Shown here: positions 30,237 through 40,041 of the stretch, piece by piece
How positions within the stretch are numbered: position 1 is the stretch's first letter
Layout: each line of letters opens with the position of its first letter
NCBI RefSeq assembly: GCF_009905535.1
Contig: NZ_JAAALA010000007.1
Span: 1-64,000 of the forward strand
Reading direction: 5' to 3'
Length of the DNA stretch: 64,000 nucleotides
Source of the DNA: Caulobacter sp. SLTY
GTDB lineage: Bacteria > Pseudomonadota > Alphaproteobacteria > Caulobacterales > Caulobacteraceae
Notes under the pieces: model-generated
Told to the model about the DNA's origin: nothing
What the model saw: only the letters and a program-made list of their open reading frames with translations
The model's database searches: none
Translations under genes and position numbers: made by a program

Positions 30237-30572
30237 ATGGCTGAAAGAAAGTCAGGTACGGGGGCGGGCCAGGGTGGCTCGGGAACGGCGGTGGTCACCC
30301 AGACCAAGGCCAAGACCGCGAAGCCCTCGCTCTATCGCGTCCTGATTCTGAACGACGACTACACGCCGATGGAGTTCGTCGTGTACGTGCTTGAGCGTTT
30401 TTTCAACAAGTCGCGCGAAGATGCGACCCGGATCATGCTCCATGTGCACCAGAACGGCGTCGGCGTTTGTGGCGTCTTCACCTACGAGGTGGCCGAGACG
30501 AAGGTCGCCCAGGTGATCGACGCCGCGAGACGCCATCAGCATCCGCTGCAGTGCACCATGGAAAAGGATTGA
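30237..30572 (+). CDS. clpS: ATP-dependent Clp protease adaptor ClpS
   Basis: 111 residues. A flexible 30-residue basic N-terminus precedes the core [27 protein letters not shown]. The N-degron pocket is intact: the NDD pair, Met in TPMEFV, and His in MLHVHQNG. ClpS delivers substrates with N-terminal Leu/Phe/Tyr/Trp to ClpAP. clpA follows after 10 nt, the standard arrangement. Confidence 0.96.
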   Translation: MAERKSGTGAGQGGSGTAVVTQTKAKTAKPSLYRVLILNDDYTPMEFVVYVLERFFNKSREDATRIMLHVHQNGVGVCGVFTYEVAETKVAQVIDAARRHQHPLQCTMEKD

Positions 30573-30582
30573 GGAGCCGCAT

Positions 30583-32904
30583 TTGCCCTCGTTTTCGCGC
30601 AACCTCGAAGAAACCCTGCATCGGGCCGTGGCCTATGCGAACCAGCGCAAGCATGAGTACGCGACGCTGGAACACCTCCTGCTGAGCCTCGCGGACGACG
30701 AGGACGCGGCGGGGGTGATGAAGGCCTGCGACGTCGATCTGGCCGAGTTGAAGAAGACTTTGGTCGGCTACATCGACACCGAGTTGCGCGCCCTCATCGT
30801 CGATGACGAGGAGGACGCCAAGCCGACCGCCGGCTTCCAGCGTGTGATCCAGCGTGCCGTGATCCACGTGCAGTCCTCGGGCCGCGACGACGTGACCGGC
30901 GCCAATGTGCTGGTCGCCGTGTTCAGCGAGCGCGAGAGCCATGCCGCCTACTTCCTGCAGGAGCAGGACATGACGCGGTACGACGCGGTCAACTACATCG
31001 CCCACGGCATCGCCAAGAAGGCCGGCGCCTCGGAGCCGAAGGTGGTCAAGGGCGCCGAGGACGAGGACGCCCCCGGCAAGCCGAACGCCAAGACCGGCGG
31101 CGAGGCGCTCGAAGCCTACTGCGTCGACCTCAACGAGAAGGCCAAGCAGGGCAAGGTCGATCCGCTGATCGGGCGGCTGGCCGAGGTGGAGCGCTGCATC
31201 CAGATCCTCTGCCGGCGGACCAAGAACAACCCCCTGCTGGTCGGTGACCCGGGCGTCGGCAAGACGGCCATCGCCGAGGGCCTGGCCCGCAAGATCATCC
31301 AGCACGAAGTGCCGGAGGTGCTGGAAGGCGCCACCATCTTCTCGCTCGACATGGGCGCGCTGCTGGCCGGCACCCGCTATCGCGGCGACTTCGAAGAGCG
31401 GATCAAGCAGGTCATCAAGGAGTTGGAGAACCACCCCAACGCCATCCTGTTCGTCGACGAGATCCACACGGTGATCGGCGCCGGCGCGACCAGCGGGGGG
31501 GCGATGGATGCGTCCAACCTGCTGAAGCCCGCTCTGGCTTCGGGCAGCCTGCGCTGCATGGGCTCGACCACCTACAAGGAGTTCCGCCAGCACTTCGAGA
31601 AGGATCGGGCGCTGGTGCGGCGGTTCCAGAAGATCGACGTCAACGAGCCGACGATCGACGACACCATCAAGATCCTCAAGGGCCTGAAGGTTTATTACGA
31701 GGACTTCCACAAGCTGAAGTACACCAACGACGCCATCAAGACGGCGGTGGACCTGTCGGCCAAGTACATCACCGACCGCAAGCTGCCCGACAAGGCGATC
31801 GACGTGATCGACGAGGCGGGCGCGGGCCAGATGCTGCTGCCGGAAGGCAAGCGGAAGAAGACCATCGGGGTGAAGGAGATCGAGGCGGTGGTCGCCAAGA
31901 TCGCCCGTATCCCGCCGAAGTCGGTCAGCAAGACCGACACCGAGGCGCTGAAGGAGCTGGAAGCGGACCTGAAGCGCGCGGTCTATGGCCAGGACGAAGC
32001 CATCATCCAGCTTAGCTCGGCCATGAAGATGGCCCGGGCCGGTCTGCGCGAAGGCAACAAGCCGATCGGCAGCTATCTGTTCAGCGGCCCTACCGGCGTC
32101 GGCAAGACCGAGGCGGCCCGCCAACTGGCCTCCACCTTGGGCATCGAACTGCTGCGCTTCGACATGTCGGAGTACATGGAGCGGCACACGGTCAGCCGGC
32201 TGATCGGGGCGCCCCCCGGCTATGTCGGCTACGATCAGGGCGGCCAGTTGACCGACGCGGTCGATCAGCATCCGCATGCCGTTGTCCTTCTCGACGAAAT
32301 CGAGAAGGCCCACTCCGACGTCTACAACATCCTGCTGCAGGTGATGGACAACGGGACGCTGACCGACAGCAACGGCAAGAAGGTCGATTTCCGCAACGTC
32401 GTCCTGATCATGACCACCAACGCCGGCGCCGCTGACGCCCAACGCCAGTCGATCGGCTTCGGCCGCGGCCGCGCCGAGGGCGAGACGGAAGAGGCCCTGA
32501 AGCGGCTGTTCACCCCGGAGTTCCGCAACCGCCTCGACGCGGTGGTGGCCTTCAAGCCGCTGACCCAGGACATCATCCGCCAGGTGGTGCAGAAGTTCGT
32601 CCTCCAGCTGGAAGCCCAGCTCGCGGACCGCAACATCACCATCGAGACCACCGACGAGGCGGCCGACTGGCTGGCCAAGAACGGCTTCGACGAACTCTAC
32701 GGCGCCCGGCCCCTGGCCCGGGTGATCCAGGAGAACATCAAGAAGCCCCTGGCCGACGACATCCTGTTCGGCAAGCTGGCCAAGGGCGGCCACGTGAAGG
32801 TGGTGCTCAAGGACGGCAAGATCGCCTTCGAGTTCGAGATCGATACGCCGAAACCAAGAGAGCCCGGCGCGCCGGAGATCGAAGAGCCGGCGCTGGCGGA
32901 GTGA
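30583..32904 (+). CDS. clpA: ATP-dependent Clp protease ATP-binding subunit ClpA
   Basis: 773 residues. N-domain of double Clp repeats (about 1-145), then two AAA+ modules with Walker [10 protein letters not shown] near residue 224 and GPTGVGKTE near residue 505. The ClpP-docking loop is present as SIGFGRG near residue 625. The start is TTG at 30583, preceded by GAGGAG that overlaps the clpS stop at optimal spacing; no ATG gives a complete N-domain. It unfolds substrates into ClpP, including N-end-rule proteins presented by ClpS. A strong terminator follows. Confidence 0.96.
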   Translation: MPSFSRNLEETLHRAVAYANQRKHEYATLEHLLLSLADDEDAAGVMKACDVDLAELKKTLVGYIDTELRALIVDDEEDAKPTAGFQRVIQRAVIHVQSSGRDDVTGANVLVAVFSERESHAAYFLQEQDMTRYDAVNYIAHGIAKKAGASEPKVVKGAEDEDAPGKPNAKTGGEALEAYCVDLNEKAKQGKVDPLIGRLAEVERCIQILCRRTKNNPLLVGDPGVGKTAIAEGLARKIIQHEVPEVLEGATIFSLDMGALLAGTRYRGDFEERIKQVIKELENHPNAILFVDEIHTVIGAGATSGGAMDASNLLKPALASGSLRCMGSTTYKEFRQHFEKDRALVRRFQKIDVNEPTIDDTIKILKGLKVYYEDFHKLKYTNDAIKTAVDLSAKYITDRKLPDKAIDVIDEAGAGQMLLPEGKRKKTIGVKEIEAVVAKIARIPPKSVSKTDTEALKELEADLKRAVYGQDEAIIQLSSAMKMARAGLREGNKPIGSYLFSGPTGVGKTEAARQLASTLGIELLRFDMSEYMERHTVSRLIGAPPGYVGYDQGGQLTDAVDQHPHAVVLLDEIEKAHSDVYNILLQVMDNGTLTDSNGKKVDFRNVVLIMTTNAGAADAQRQSIGFGRGRAEGETEEALKRLFTPEFRNRLDAVVAFKPLTQDIIRQVVQKFVLQLEAQLADRNITIETTDEAADWLAKNGFDELYGARPLARVIQENIKKPLADDILFGKLAKGGHVKVVLKDGKIAFEFEIDTPKPREPGAPEIEEPALAE

Positions 32905-32927
32905 TCTTTCACTGACGCGAAACATCA

Positions 32928-32962
32928 GGCCGGGCGGAGGCGACTCTGCCCGGCCTTTTTTT
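32928..32962 (+). terminator. Rho-independent terminator of clpS-clpA
   Basis: GGCCGGGC (32928-32935) pairs perfectly with GCCCGGCC (32948-32955) around a 12-nt loop and is followed by seven Ts. It lies 23 bp beyond the clpA stop. Confidence 0.88.
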
Positions 32963-32974
32963 CGATTGTCGCTG

Positions 32975-34228
32975 TCAGGGCGCGATCAGCAGCCCGGCCA
33001 TCGCGGCGCTCATCAGATTGGCCAGCGAGCCTGCCAGGACAGCCAGCAGCCCATACTTCGCGATCAACGGCCGCTTCTCCGGAACCAGCCCGCCCAGGAC
33101 CCCCATCTGGATGGCGATCGAGCTGATATTGGCGAAGCCGCACAAGGCAAATGTGACTACGGCCTGGGTGTGAGGCGAGAGGGTGGCGCGGGCCTCGCTA
33201 TAGTGGAGGTAGGCGACGAACTCGTTGAGGATCAGCTTTTCGCCGAACAGCTCCCCGGCTTGGCCGGCTTCGGACCAGGGGACGTTGAGCATGAACATCA
33301 CCGGCGCGAAGACGACGCCGAGGATCTGCTGGAAGCTGAGATCCGGGTGGCCGAACAGGCCGCCGACGCCGCCGAGGATCCCGTTGGCCAGGGCAATCAG
33401 GGCGACGAAGACAATCAGCATGGCGCCGACCGCCACGGCCAGCTGCACCCCATCCTGAGCGCCGTTGAAGGCGGCCATGATGATGTTGGCGGGACGCTCC
33501 TCCTGCTCAGGCTCGGGCGTGGCGGCGGCGATCGCCTGGACCTCTTCACCAGCTTCGGCGGCGGGGAAGGGCTTCTCGTCCGGCATGATGATCTTCGCCA
33601 TCAGCAGGCCGCCGGGTGCCGACATGAAGGCCGCGGCCAGCAGGTATTCGATCCTCACCCCCATCTGGGCATAGGCGGCGAGGATGGAGCCGGCGACCCC
33701 GGCCATGCCGGTGGTCATCAGGGCGAAAATCTGGGCGTCGGTCAGGCCCCTCAGGTAGCCGCGCACCACCAGCGGCGACTCCGACTGGCCGACCAGGACG
33801 TTGGCCGCGGCGTAGAGCCCCTCCACCCGGTCGACGCCGAGGAGCAGCCTGAGCGCCCCGCCGCCCCAACGGACGACTGCCTGCATGATTCCCAGGTAGT
33901 AGAGGATCGAGACCAGGGCGCTGAAGAAGATGATGATCGGCAGGATGTTGATGGCGAAGCTGGCGATGCCGTTCACCTGGGTCAGGCCGCCGAACACCAT
34001 CTCGATGCCGACCTTACTGTAGCCGAGCAGGCTTTCGACGCCGTGCGCCGCGGCGGCCATCGCCGCCTGGCCCCAGGGCAGGTAGAGAACAAAGACGGCG
34101 ATCGCCGCCTGGAGTGCGAAGGCGCTGGCCACGATGCGAAGGTTGATGCGCCGCTTGCCGCGCGACAGCAGGAAGGCGAGGCCGAGGATCAGCAGGATGC
34201 CGGCCAGCCCGATCAGGATGCGTTGCAA
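32975..34228 (-). CDS. Concentrative nucleoside transporter (NupC/CNT family)
   Basis: 417 residues with about ten membrane helices. The CNT signature is present: NVLVGQSESPLVVRGYL, the nucleoside/sodium-site region, and LMTTGMAGVAGSILAAY. A second family stretch is EFVAYLHY...LSPHTQAVVTFALCGFANISSIAIQMG. Imports nucleosides with Na+ or H+. A hydrophilic insert near residues 200-250 (PDEKPFPAAEAGEEVQ) is typical of NupC relatives. The start is TTG at 34228 with GGGGAGGG just upstream; the first membrane helix begins there. Confidence 0.92.
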   Translation of the reverse strand: MQRILIGLAGILLILGLAFLLSRGKRRINLRIVASAFALQAAIAVFVLYLPWGQAAMAAAAHGVESLLGYSKVGIEMVFGGLTQVNGIASFAINILPIIIFFSALVSILYYLGIMQAVVRWGGGALRLLLGVDRVEGLYAAANVLVGQSESPLVVRGYLRGLTDAQIFALMTTGMAGVAGSILAAYAQMGVRIEYLLAAAFMSAPGGLLMAKIIMPDEKPFPAAEAGEEVQAIAAATPEPEQEERPANIIMAAFNGAQDGVQLAVAVGAMLIVFVALIALANGILGGVGGLFGHPDLSFQQILGVVFAPVMFMLNVPWSEAGQAGELFGEKLILNEFVAYLHYSEARATLSPHTQAVVTFALCGFANISSIAIQMGVLGGLVPEKRPLIAKYGLLAVLAGSLANLMSAAMAGLLIAP

Positions 34229-34294
34229 GGAGCCCTCCCCGGAATCTTCCGGAAGCAGACTAGGCTCGCGCAGCCTTCGCCGTCGAGCAATGCG

Positions 34295-36667
34295 CTAGCC
34301 GGCGGTGCGGGCGCGGATGACGCAGACCAGGCCGGTCGGCTCGAACCGCAAGTCGGCGGGGCCGCCGAGTTCGACGCCCAGGCCCTGGCGCAGCAGGCGG
34401 CTGCCGAAGCCGGTCCGGCTGGGCGGGACGACGGGCGGGCCGCCCTCCTCCCGCCAGGTCAGGACCAGCTGGCCATCGTGCTGGACTTCCCAGGCGATGG
34501 AAATCCGCCCCTCGGACCCGGACAGGGCGCCGTACTTCAGGGCGTTGGTGGCCAGTTCGTGCAGCGCCATGCTGAGAGCCAGGGCGGTCTGGGGGCCGAT
34601 GCGGTGGTGGGGCCCCTGGGCCGAATGGCGGGCGGCGTCGTAAGGGCGCAGGGCGGCCGCGACAACCTCGCCGAGGTCCGCGCCCTCCCAGCTTTCGCGA
34701 GTCAGTACGTCGTGGGCCGCCGAGAGCGAGAGCAGGCGGGAAGTCAGCAGGTCGCGGGCCTCACTGATCGGAAGGCTGTCGCGCAGGGTCTGGTGGGCGA
34801 TCGACTGGACGGTGGCCAGGCTGTTCTTCACCCGGTGGTTCAGCTCGTTGATCAGCAGCCGCTGGTGCTGTTCGGCCTTGCGGGCTTCGGTGACATCGAC
34901 GTTGACCCCGATCATGCCGACGAACCGGCCTTCGGCGTCGTGGCGCGGTTCGGCGCGAGTGAACAGCGTGCGAATATGGCCGTCGGCGCGCCAGTAGCGG
35001 GCCTCGACCTCCAGCGGCGCACGGCGCTCCATGGCCGCGCCGAGGGCGGCGAAGAGATGCTCCTGGTCGGCCTCAACCACCGTGCCGCCCCAGGTGAATC
35101 CGGACAGGTCATCGGCCGCGCCCCAGAATTCGCGGAGCGAGCGGTTCAGATAGAGGCAGTTCCCGTTCTCGTCGCCCATCCACAGCATCACCGGGGCGCT
35201 TTCGGCGAGCAGGCGGAAGCGGGCCTCGCTCTCGCGCATCGCCGCCTCGGCCGCCCGCATCTCGGTCAGGTCGATGGCCAGGCCGACATAGCCTTCGAAG
35301 CCGCCGTCGGGGGTGACGCGCGGCCGGGCGCTGGCCAGCATGGTGCGCCAGCCGCCGTCGGGGCGGCGGAAACGCGCCTCGAAACTGTAGGGGTCGTTGT
35401 GCAGACGGGCCGATGACCGGGCGGCCAGGACGCCGCTGAGGTCATCCGGATGCAGCATCTCGATCCAGACGTCGCCGGTGATTCCGGCCGGATCACGGCC
35501 CGCAAGATCGCCGAAGGCCTGGTTGGCGAACGCCATCTCGCCGGAGGCGGCGGTCACCCAGATAGGGGCCGGGGCCTGGTCGGCCATGGCGCGGAAACGG
35601 CTTTCGCTTTCCTGAAGCGCGGCCTCGGCGCGGGCGCGGGTCAGGGCCGACCAGGTGCGGGCGGCGACATCTTCCGCAAGGGCTGCCTCGCCGTCAGTCC
35701 AGGCGCGGGGCTCGGGTTCGTGGAAGAAGATCAGGGCGGTGAACCGGCCGTCGCGGATGAGGGGCGCGACCATCAGGCCGCGGGCGCCATAGCCTTCGGC
35801 GTGGTCGGCGGTCAGGGGATCTGTGGCGATATCGTCGATCCGCACCACCCGGCCGGCTCTCAGCCGGTCGATCAGGGCAGGTCCCAACCGCATCATCGGC
35901 CGGACCGTGCCCGCCACGCTGTCCAGCCCTTTTCGGCTGCAATCGCTGAGCACGGTGACCGACTGTTCGGAAGGATCGACCTGGGAAAAACCGACGCGGG
36001 CCACGTCCAGGTGTTCAGCCAGCTCGCGGGCGGCGATGGCCGTGATCTGGACCGGATCGGTGCAGGCGCGGAGCTGCTCGCTGAGGTGCAGCAGGAAGCT
36101 GAGCCGCTGCTCCGCCACCACATGCTCTGTCGCGTCGGTGACCGCCGTGAACACCCCGGCCACGGCGCCCGCCTCGTCGTGGATCGGGGTGTAGGAAACG
36201 GTGTACCAGCCGACGCGGGGTGGACCGTCCGGATGCACCACCCGGCGGCGGTTCTCGGTCCAGGTAGGAATGCCCTGGAAGGCCGGGTCGATCAGCTCCC
36301 GGGCGTCGTCATAGATTTCCGGCCAGACGTCGCCGACAAACCGGCCCAGCGCCTCCGTCTCGCGGGCGCCGAGAATGGGGATGTAGGCATCGTTGTGGAG
36401 GAAGATCCGCTCCGGCCCCCAGAGCACGAACATCGGCTGGCGAGCGTTGAGCATCAAGTTGACGGCGGTACGCAGACTCTGCGGCCAGGTCTCCAGCGGC
36501 CCGAGCGGGGTGACGGCCCAGTCGTGCGCGCGCACACGCCGCGCCATCTCGCCATCGGCGTGAGGGAACGGAGCAGCGGTCACAGATCGCTTCGGCGCCA
36601 AATCGTCGGGCAAGGACGTCCCCAGAAAACGGCCGCAAACGCGCCCGTCCAGCGCCGCAACGCGCAA
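34295..36667 (-). CDS. Multi-PAS/GAF sensor histidine kinase, HWE type
   Basis: About 790 residues, no membrane segment, so a soluble sensor. Domain order: PAS-like (about 45-190, PMFVLWGPERIFLHNDAYIPILG), GAF (about 195-340), PAS with PAC (about 345-475) and PAS with PAC (about 480-600). The HWE kinase core follows: phospho-His in LLINELNHRVKNSLATVQS, N box in ALHELATNALKYG, and the W-x-E motif in LTWREEGGP. Start uncertain: TTG 36667 gives the whole frame, GTG 36583 or ATG 36547 would shorten it by 28 or 40 residues. No response regulator is adjacent. Signal unknown; GAF/PAS of this sort can bind light- or redox-sensing cofactors. Confidence 0.88.
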   Translation of the reverse strand: MRVAALDGRVCGRFLGTSLPDDLAPKRSVTAAPFPHADGEMARRVRAHDWAVTPLGPLETWPQSLRTAVNLMLNARQPMFVLWGPERIFLHNDAYIPILGARETEALGRFVGDVWPEIYDDARELIDPAFQGIPTWTENRRRVVHPDGPPRVGWYTVSYTPIHDEAGAVAGVFTAVTDATEHVVAEQRLSFLLHLSEQLRACTDPVQITAIAARELAEHLDVARVGFSQVDPSEQSVTVLSDCSRKGLDSVAGTVRPMMRLGPALIDRLRAGRVVRIDDIATDPLTADHAEGYGARGLMVAPLIRDGRFTALIFFHEPEPRAWTDGEAALAEDVAARTWSALTRARAEAALQESESRFRAMADQAPAPIWVTAASGEMAFANQAFGDLAGRDPAGITGDVWIEMLHPDDLSGVLAARSSARLHNDPYSFEARFRRPDGGWRTMLASARPRVTPDGGFEGYVGLAIDLTEMRAAEAAMRESEARFRLLAESAPVMLWMGDENGNCLYLNRSLREFWGAADDLSGFTWGGTVVEADQEHLFAALGAAMERRAPLEVEARYWRADGHIRTLFTRAEPRHDAEGRFVGMIGVNVDVTEARKAEQHQRLLINELNHRVKNSLATVQSIAHQTLRDSLPISEARDLLTSRLLSLSAAHDVLTRESWEGADLGEVVAAALRPYDAARHSAQGPHHRIGPQTALALSMALHELATNALKYGALSGSEGRISIAWEVQHDGQLVLTWREEGGPPVVPPSRTGFGSRLLRQGLGVELGGPADLRFEPTGLVCVIRARTAG

Positions 36668-36682
36668 GTCGCCTGAAGGTTC

Positions 36683-38017
36683 CTAGCGACCGGGCGCCAC
36701 GACCATGCAGGTTTGTTTCTTGGCCTTGAGCGCCTTGCAGGCGGCGCGGGCGTCATCGGCGGTGAGGCCGGTGAAGCGGACGCGGAAGAAGCCGCTGACC
36801 TTGTCTCCGATCACCCCCTCGGCGTCGTCCAGCACCTTGCCGAATTTCTTGCGGATCGAGCTCATCTGGGTGCGAGCCTGATCCTTGCTCTTGAAGGCGC
36901 CCGCCTGCACCGTCCACTGCCCCTTGGGCTTCCTGGGCGGCGTGGCCTTCTTGGCGGGGGTCTTCTTGACCGCGGACTCGGTCGGCATGCTGCGGGCCAC
37001 CACGAAGCCGCCGGCGTCGGGGCCATCGGTGAAGGTGGCGCGCGGCAGTGCGGCATCGCCCTGAGCCGAAGCGTATTGCATCGGGGCCGGCGGCGGCGGT
37101 TCGAACAGGCTCTGTGCGACGAGAATGCGTTCCCCGCGGTCACGGCGGCGCATCACGTCGAAGCCGGTGCTGAGCAACTCCTGCACATGGTTGTCGCGGG
37201 CGGCGTTGGACGTCCCGCCCAGCATCACCACGATCAGCCGACGGCCGTCCTGCACGCCCGAGGCGGCAAGGTTGTACCCGGACGCGTTGGTGTAGCCGGT
37301 CTTCAGCCCGTCCACCCCCGGCATGCGGGCCAGCAGGCGGTTGTGGTTGTTCATCGTCACGCCGCGGAAGGTGAAGCTGCGAAGGTTGAACAGGCTGTAG
37401 TACTGCGGATAGTCGCGCATCACGGCGCGCGACAGGATGGCGATGTCGCGCGCGGTCGAGATCTGGCGGCTGTCCGGCAGGCCCGAGGCGTTGACGAAGC
37501 GGGTGTTGAGCATGCCCAACTCCTGGGCCCGCAGGGTCATCAGGGCGGCGAACTTGGCTTCCGAGCCGGCCATGTGCTCGGCCAGGGCGACCGACATGTC
37601 ATTCGCCGACTTCACGGCGATGGATTTCATCGCGTCATCGACGGTGATCACATCGCCGGCGCTGACGCCCAGCTTGGTCGGCGGCTGGGCGGCGGCCTTG
37701 GCCGATACGGTGATAAGGTCGGACGGCTTCATCCGGCCGTCCTGGATGGCTTCGAACGCCAGATAGAGGGTCATCACCTTGGTGATCGAAGCCGGATAGC
37801 GCGGGCTGTCAGCGCGTTTGGCGTAGAGCACCTCGCCGGTGTTGGCGTCGACCACCACGGCGGCGTACTTGGCGACATCAGCCGGGTTGGGTCTGGGCGG
37901 CGCCTGAAGCTGGCTGTAGGGAACCTGCGCGGAGGCAAGCCCGTTAACGATTGGCGAGACGATCATCGCGGCGGCGGCCAGGGCTGCGAATGCAACGCGG
38001 CGGGCGGGCTGGAACAT
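36683..38017 (-). CDS. D-alanyl-D-alanine carboxypeptidase (DacF-like) with C-terminal SPOR domain
   Basis: 444 residues. Signal peptide to about residue 30. Penicillin-binding fold with the active-site SITK (Ser77, Lys80), SAN triad and KTGYT box, all in order. A Pro-rich linker leads to a SPOR domain (about 368-440, GQWTVQAGAFKSKDQARTQMSSIRKKFG), which binds denuded glycan at the division septum. It trims pentapeptide stems in periplasmic peptidoglycan. The SPOR fusion is common in alphaproteobacteria and suggests septal recruitment (inference). Confidence 0.94.
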   Translation of the reverse strand: MFQPARRVAFAALAAAAMIVSPIVNGLASAQVPYSQLQAPPRPNPADVAKYAAVVVDANTGEVLYAKRADSPRYPASITKVMTLYLAFEAIQDGRMKPSDLITVSAKAAAQPPTKLGVSAGDVITVDDAMKSIAVKSANDMSVALAEHMAGSEAKFAALMTLRAQELGMLNTRFVNASGLPDSRQISTARDIAILSRAVMRDYPQYYSLFNLRSFTFRGVTMNNHNRLLARMPGVDGLKTGYTNASGYNLAASGVQDGRRLIVVMLGGTSNAARDNHVQELLSTGFDVMRRRDRGERILVAQSLFEPPPPAPMQYASAQGDAALPRATFTDGPDAGGFVVARSMPTESAVKKTPAKKATPPRKPKGQWTVQAGAFKSKDQARTQMSSIRKKFGKVLDDAEGVIGDKVSGFFRVRFTGLTADDARAACKALKAKKQTCMVVAPGR

Positions 38018-38166
38018 GCTGCGTCCGTCGAAGAATCAATGGTTTGCGCCACCCCCCTTCGGCGGCGACTTGCATCATAACATGCACGATCGCGACTTAC
38101 GCCAAAGTAAACACCTCTTGAGCGAATTGCCGCAACGCACCTAGACAGCGTTCACAGGACCGTCAT

Positions 38167-38179
38167 TGTGCAGTGCACA
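38167..38179 (+). promoter_or_regulatory. Phasin promoter operator 1 (13-bp perfect palindrome)
   Basis: TGTGCAGTGCACA is a perfect palindrome about a central G. It shares the core TGC-AGT-GCA with operator 2. The two centres are 26 bp apart. It lies just upstream of the predicted -35. Confidence 0.65.
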
Positions 38180-38186
38180 AAAACGG

Positions 38187-38215
38187 TTGACTGCTGCAGT
38201 GCAGCATGAGACATT
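38187..38215 (+). promoter_or_regulatory. Predicted phasin promoter
   Basis: TTGACT (38187-38192) matches the -35 consensus at 5 of 6. After a 17-bp spacer comes GACATT (38210-38215), a weak -10. Operator 2 lies inside the spacer, a position where bound repressor would block polymerase. Confidence 0.45.
38192..38206 (+). promoter_or_regulatory. Phasin promoter operator 2, PhaR-type CTGC-N3-GCAG
   Basis: TGCTGCAGTGCAGCA is a perfect 15-bp palindrome containing CTGC-AGT-GCAG (38194-38204). That is the pattern described for the PHB-responsive repressor PhaR at phasin promoters in Paracoccus and Rhodobacter. It lies 77 bp upstream of the phasin start codon. Confidence 0.7.
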
Positions 38216-38282
38216 TCGGGTACGCCGATCCTCCCCAGAAATCGGTTCCCAGATCCTCACCCGACCTCGCAAGGAGAGCCCC

Positions 38283-38717
38283 ATGGCCGCCGCCGAGACC
38301 CTCAAGAGCACCGTCGAACAGTTCACCACCGCTGGCAACGTCGCGTTCAAGGACAGCGTCGAGAAGTCGCTGGCCGGCCTCAACGAGATGAACGCCCACT
38401 CGAAGAAGAACCTGGAAGCCGTGGTCGCCTCGGTCACCGCCGCGACCAAGGGCGCCGAGTCGCTGGGCGCGCAGTACATGGCCTACTCCAAGCTGGCGAT
38501 GGAAAACCAGGTCGCGGCCGCCAAGGCCCTGGCCGGCGCCAAGAGCGTGCAGGAAGCCGTCGAGCTGCAGACCAGCTGGGCCAAGAGCGCCATGGAGCTG
38601 TACATGGCCGAAGCCGGCAAGATGGGCGAAACCGTCGCCGCGGCCGTCAAGGACAGCATGAAACCGCTGAACGAGCGCGTGACCGCCACGGTCGAAAAGC
38701 TCCAGTCGGTAAAATAA
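38283..38717 (+). CDS. Phasin (polyhydroxyalkanoate granule surface protein)
   Basis: 144 residues, almost entirely amphipathic helix rich in Ala, Lys and Glu. It carries the phasin_2-type pattern (TLKSTVEQFTTAGNVAFKDSVEKSLAGLNEMNAHSKKNLEAVVASVTAATKGAESLGAQYMAYSKLAMENQVAAAKALAGAKSV in family terms, here spread over residues 5-90). It coats PHB granules and limits their fusion. The start ATG 38283 follows AAGGAGAG. It has two palindromic operators upstream and a strong terminator downstream: a self-contained regulated unit. No PHB biosynthesis gene is in the window. Confidence 0.9.
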   Translation: MAAAETLKSTVEQFTTAGNVAFKDSVEKSLAGLNEMNAHSKKNLEAVVASVTAATKGAESLGAQYMAYSKLAMENQVAAAKALAGAKSVQEAVELQTSWAKSAMELYMAEAGKMGETVAAAVKDSMKPLNERVTATVEKLQSVK

Positions 38718-38740
38718 GCTTCCAGTCACTGGAACGTGAG

Positions 38741-38771
38741 GGCCCGGATCGGTGACGATCCGGGCCTTTTT
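38741..38771 (+). terminator. Rho-independent terminator of the phasin gene
   Basis: GGCCCGGATC (38741-38750) and GATCCGGGCC (38757-38766) form a perfect 10-bp stem with a 6-nt loop, followed by five Ts. Confidence 0.9.
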
Positions 38772-38809
38772 CGTTTCCGGCCCAGGGTTCGGCGGGCTAG
38801 TTATCGGGC

Positions 38810-39271
38810 ATGACGACCCCCGAAGACCGCCTCGCACAGCTGGGCATCGCCCTCCCCGCCCCCGTCGCGCCGATCGCCAACTATGTGCCCTTCGTTCGAT
38901 CCGGAAACCTGCTGCACATCTCCGGCCAGGTGTCGCTCGATGCCGGGGGTGGGATCACCGGCATTGTCGGCGAGGACGTTGACGCGGAGACGGCGGTGAA
39001 GGCCGCGCGACTGTGCGGCATCAACCTGATCGCCCAGATGAAGGCGGCGACCGGCGACCTGTCGAAGGTGGTCCGGGTCGTGAAGCTGGGCGGCTTCGTC
39101 CAGGCGGGGCCGGACTTTTTCGACATCCCGGCCATCGTCAACGGCTGCTCGGACCTGATGGTCGCCGTATTCGGCGACGCCGGCCGCCATGCCCGCTCGG
39201 CGGTGGGGGTCTATCGACTGCCCCGCAACTTCGCGGTCGAGGTGGACGCGGTTGTGGAGTTGGCGTCGTGA
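38810..39271 (+). CDS. RidA-family protein
   Basis: 153 residues of the YjgF/RidA (chorismate-mutase-like trimer) fold, longer subgroup (COG0251 relative). The opening is DRLAQLGIALPAPVAPIANYVPFVRSGNLLHISGQ, the central stretch KVVRVVKLGGFVQAGPDF. Archetypal RidA hydrolyses reactive enamine/imine intermediates from PLP enzymes. Key catalytic Arg placement cannot be confirmed here. The stop overlaps the following GTG (GTGA). Confidence 0.85.
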   Translation: MTTPEDRLAQLGIALPAPVAPIANYVPFVRSGNLLHISGQVSLDAGGGITGIVGEDVDAETAVKAARLCGINLIAQMKAATGDLSKVVRVVKLGGFVQAGPDFFDIPAIVNGCSDLMVAVFGDAGRHARSAVGVYRLPRNFAVEVDAVVELAS

Positions 39272-40041
39272 AGCATCACCCACGCCCCGCTCCGGAAGCT
39301 TTCGGCGAGGCCTGGGAGCGGCTGTTCAGCCCGCCGATCGCCCACCGCGGCCTGTGGTCGCCGGACGGCCCGCCGGAGAACAGCCTGGGCGCCTTCCAGG
39401 CCGCCTGCGCCGCTGGCTACGGCATCGAGCTGGATGTCCACCTGACCGCCGACGGGGAGGCGGTGGTGTTCCACGACTACAGCCTCGACCGGATGACCGG
39501 AACCGAAGGCAAGCTGAAGGAACGCAGCCTAGCGGATCTGCGCGAGTTGCGGCTGGCCGGGACTGACGAACCGATCCCCACCCTGGCTGAGGCGCTGGTC
39601 GAGATCGGCGGCCGGGCGCTGGTTCACATCGAGCTGAAGACGCGCTTCGGCGAGGTCGGGCCGTTGGAGAAGCGGGTCAGCGAGGTTCTGCTCGACCACC
39701 ATGGCCCGACCTGTGTGATCGGCTTCAACCCCTACAGCCACGCCTGGTTCGCCGACCATCACCCACAGATCCTGCGCGGCCTGGACAGCTACGCCTGGAA
39801 CGATGAGGCGGCGCAGAAGCTGGCCCCCGAGATGCGCAAGAGCTTCGCCAACCTCGAGCATGTCGACCTGGCTCGGCCGGACTTCCTGGCGCTCGACACC
39901 AAGATGCTCCCCTCCCCCCGCGCCGACGTTTTCCGCCAGCGCGGCATGCCGATCATCGCCTGGACGGTGCGCACCCTGGAGGACGGCGAGCGGCTGGAGC
40001 CCTACTGCGACAACGTCATCTTCGAGGGCTTCCGCGCGTGA
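39268..40041 (+). CDS. Glycerophosphodiester phosphodiesterase
   Basis: 257 residues, GTG start overlapping the ridA-like stop. GDPD TIM-barrel features: IAHRGLWSPDGPPENSLGAFQAACAAGYGIELDVHLTADGEAVVFHDYSLDR, with the general acid/base His pair and metal-binding Glu-Asp; later HIELKT and the closing IIAWTVRTLEDGERL. No signal peptide, so a cytoplasmic UgpQ-like enzyme releasing glycerol-3-phosphate from glycerophosphodiesters. Its stop overlaps the next gene by 4 nt. Confidence 0.9.
   Translation: MKHHPRPAPEAFGEAWERLFSPPIAHRGLWSPDGPPENSLGAFQAACAAGYGIELDVHLTADGEAVVFHDYSLDRMTGTEGKLKERSLADLRELRLAGTDEPIPTLAEALVEIGGRALVHIELKTRFGEVGPLEKRVSEVLLDHHGPTCVIGFNPYSHAWFADHHPQILRGLDSYAWNDEAAQKLAPEMRKSFANLEHVDLARPDFLALDTKMLPSPRADVFRQRGMPIIAWTVRTLEDGERLEPYCDNVIFEGFRA

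Noticed and set aside
30583-32904. Long antisense frame across clpA (815 codons)
   Set aside because: Opposite a complete ClpA with all motifs; shadow of codon bias.
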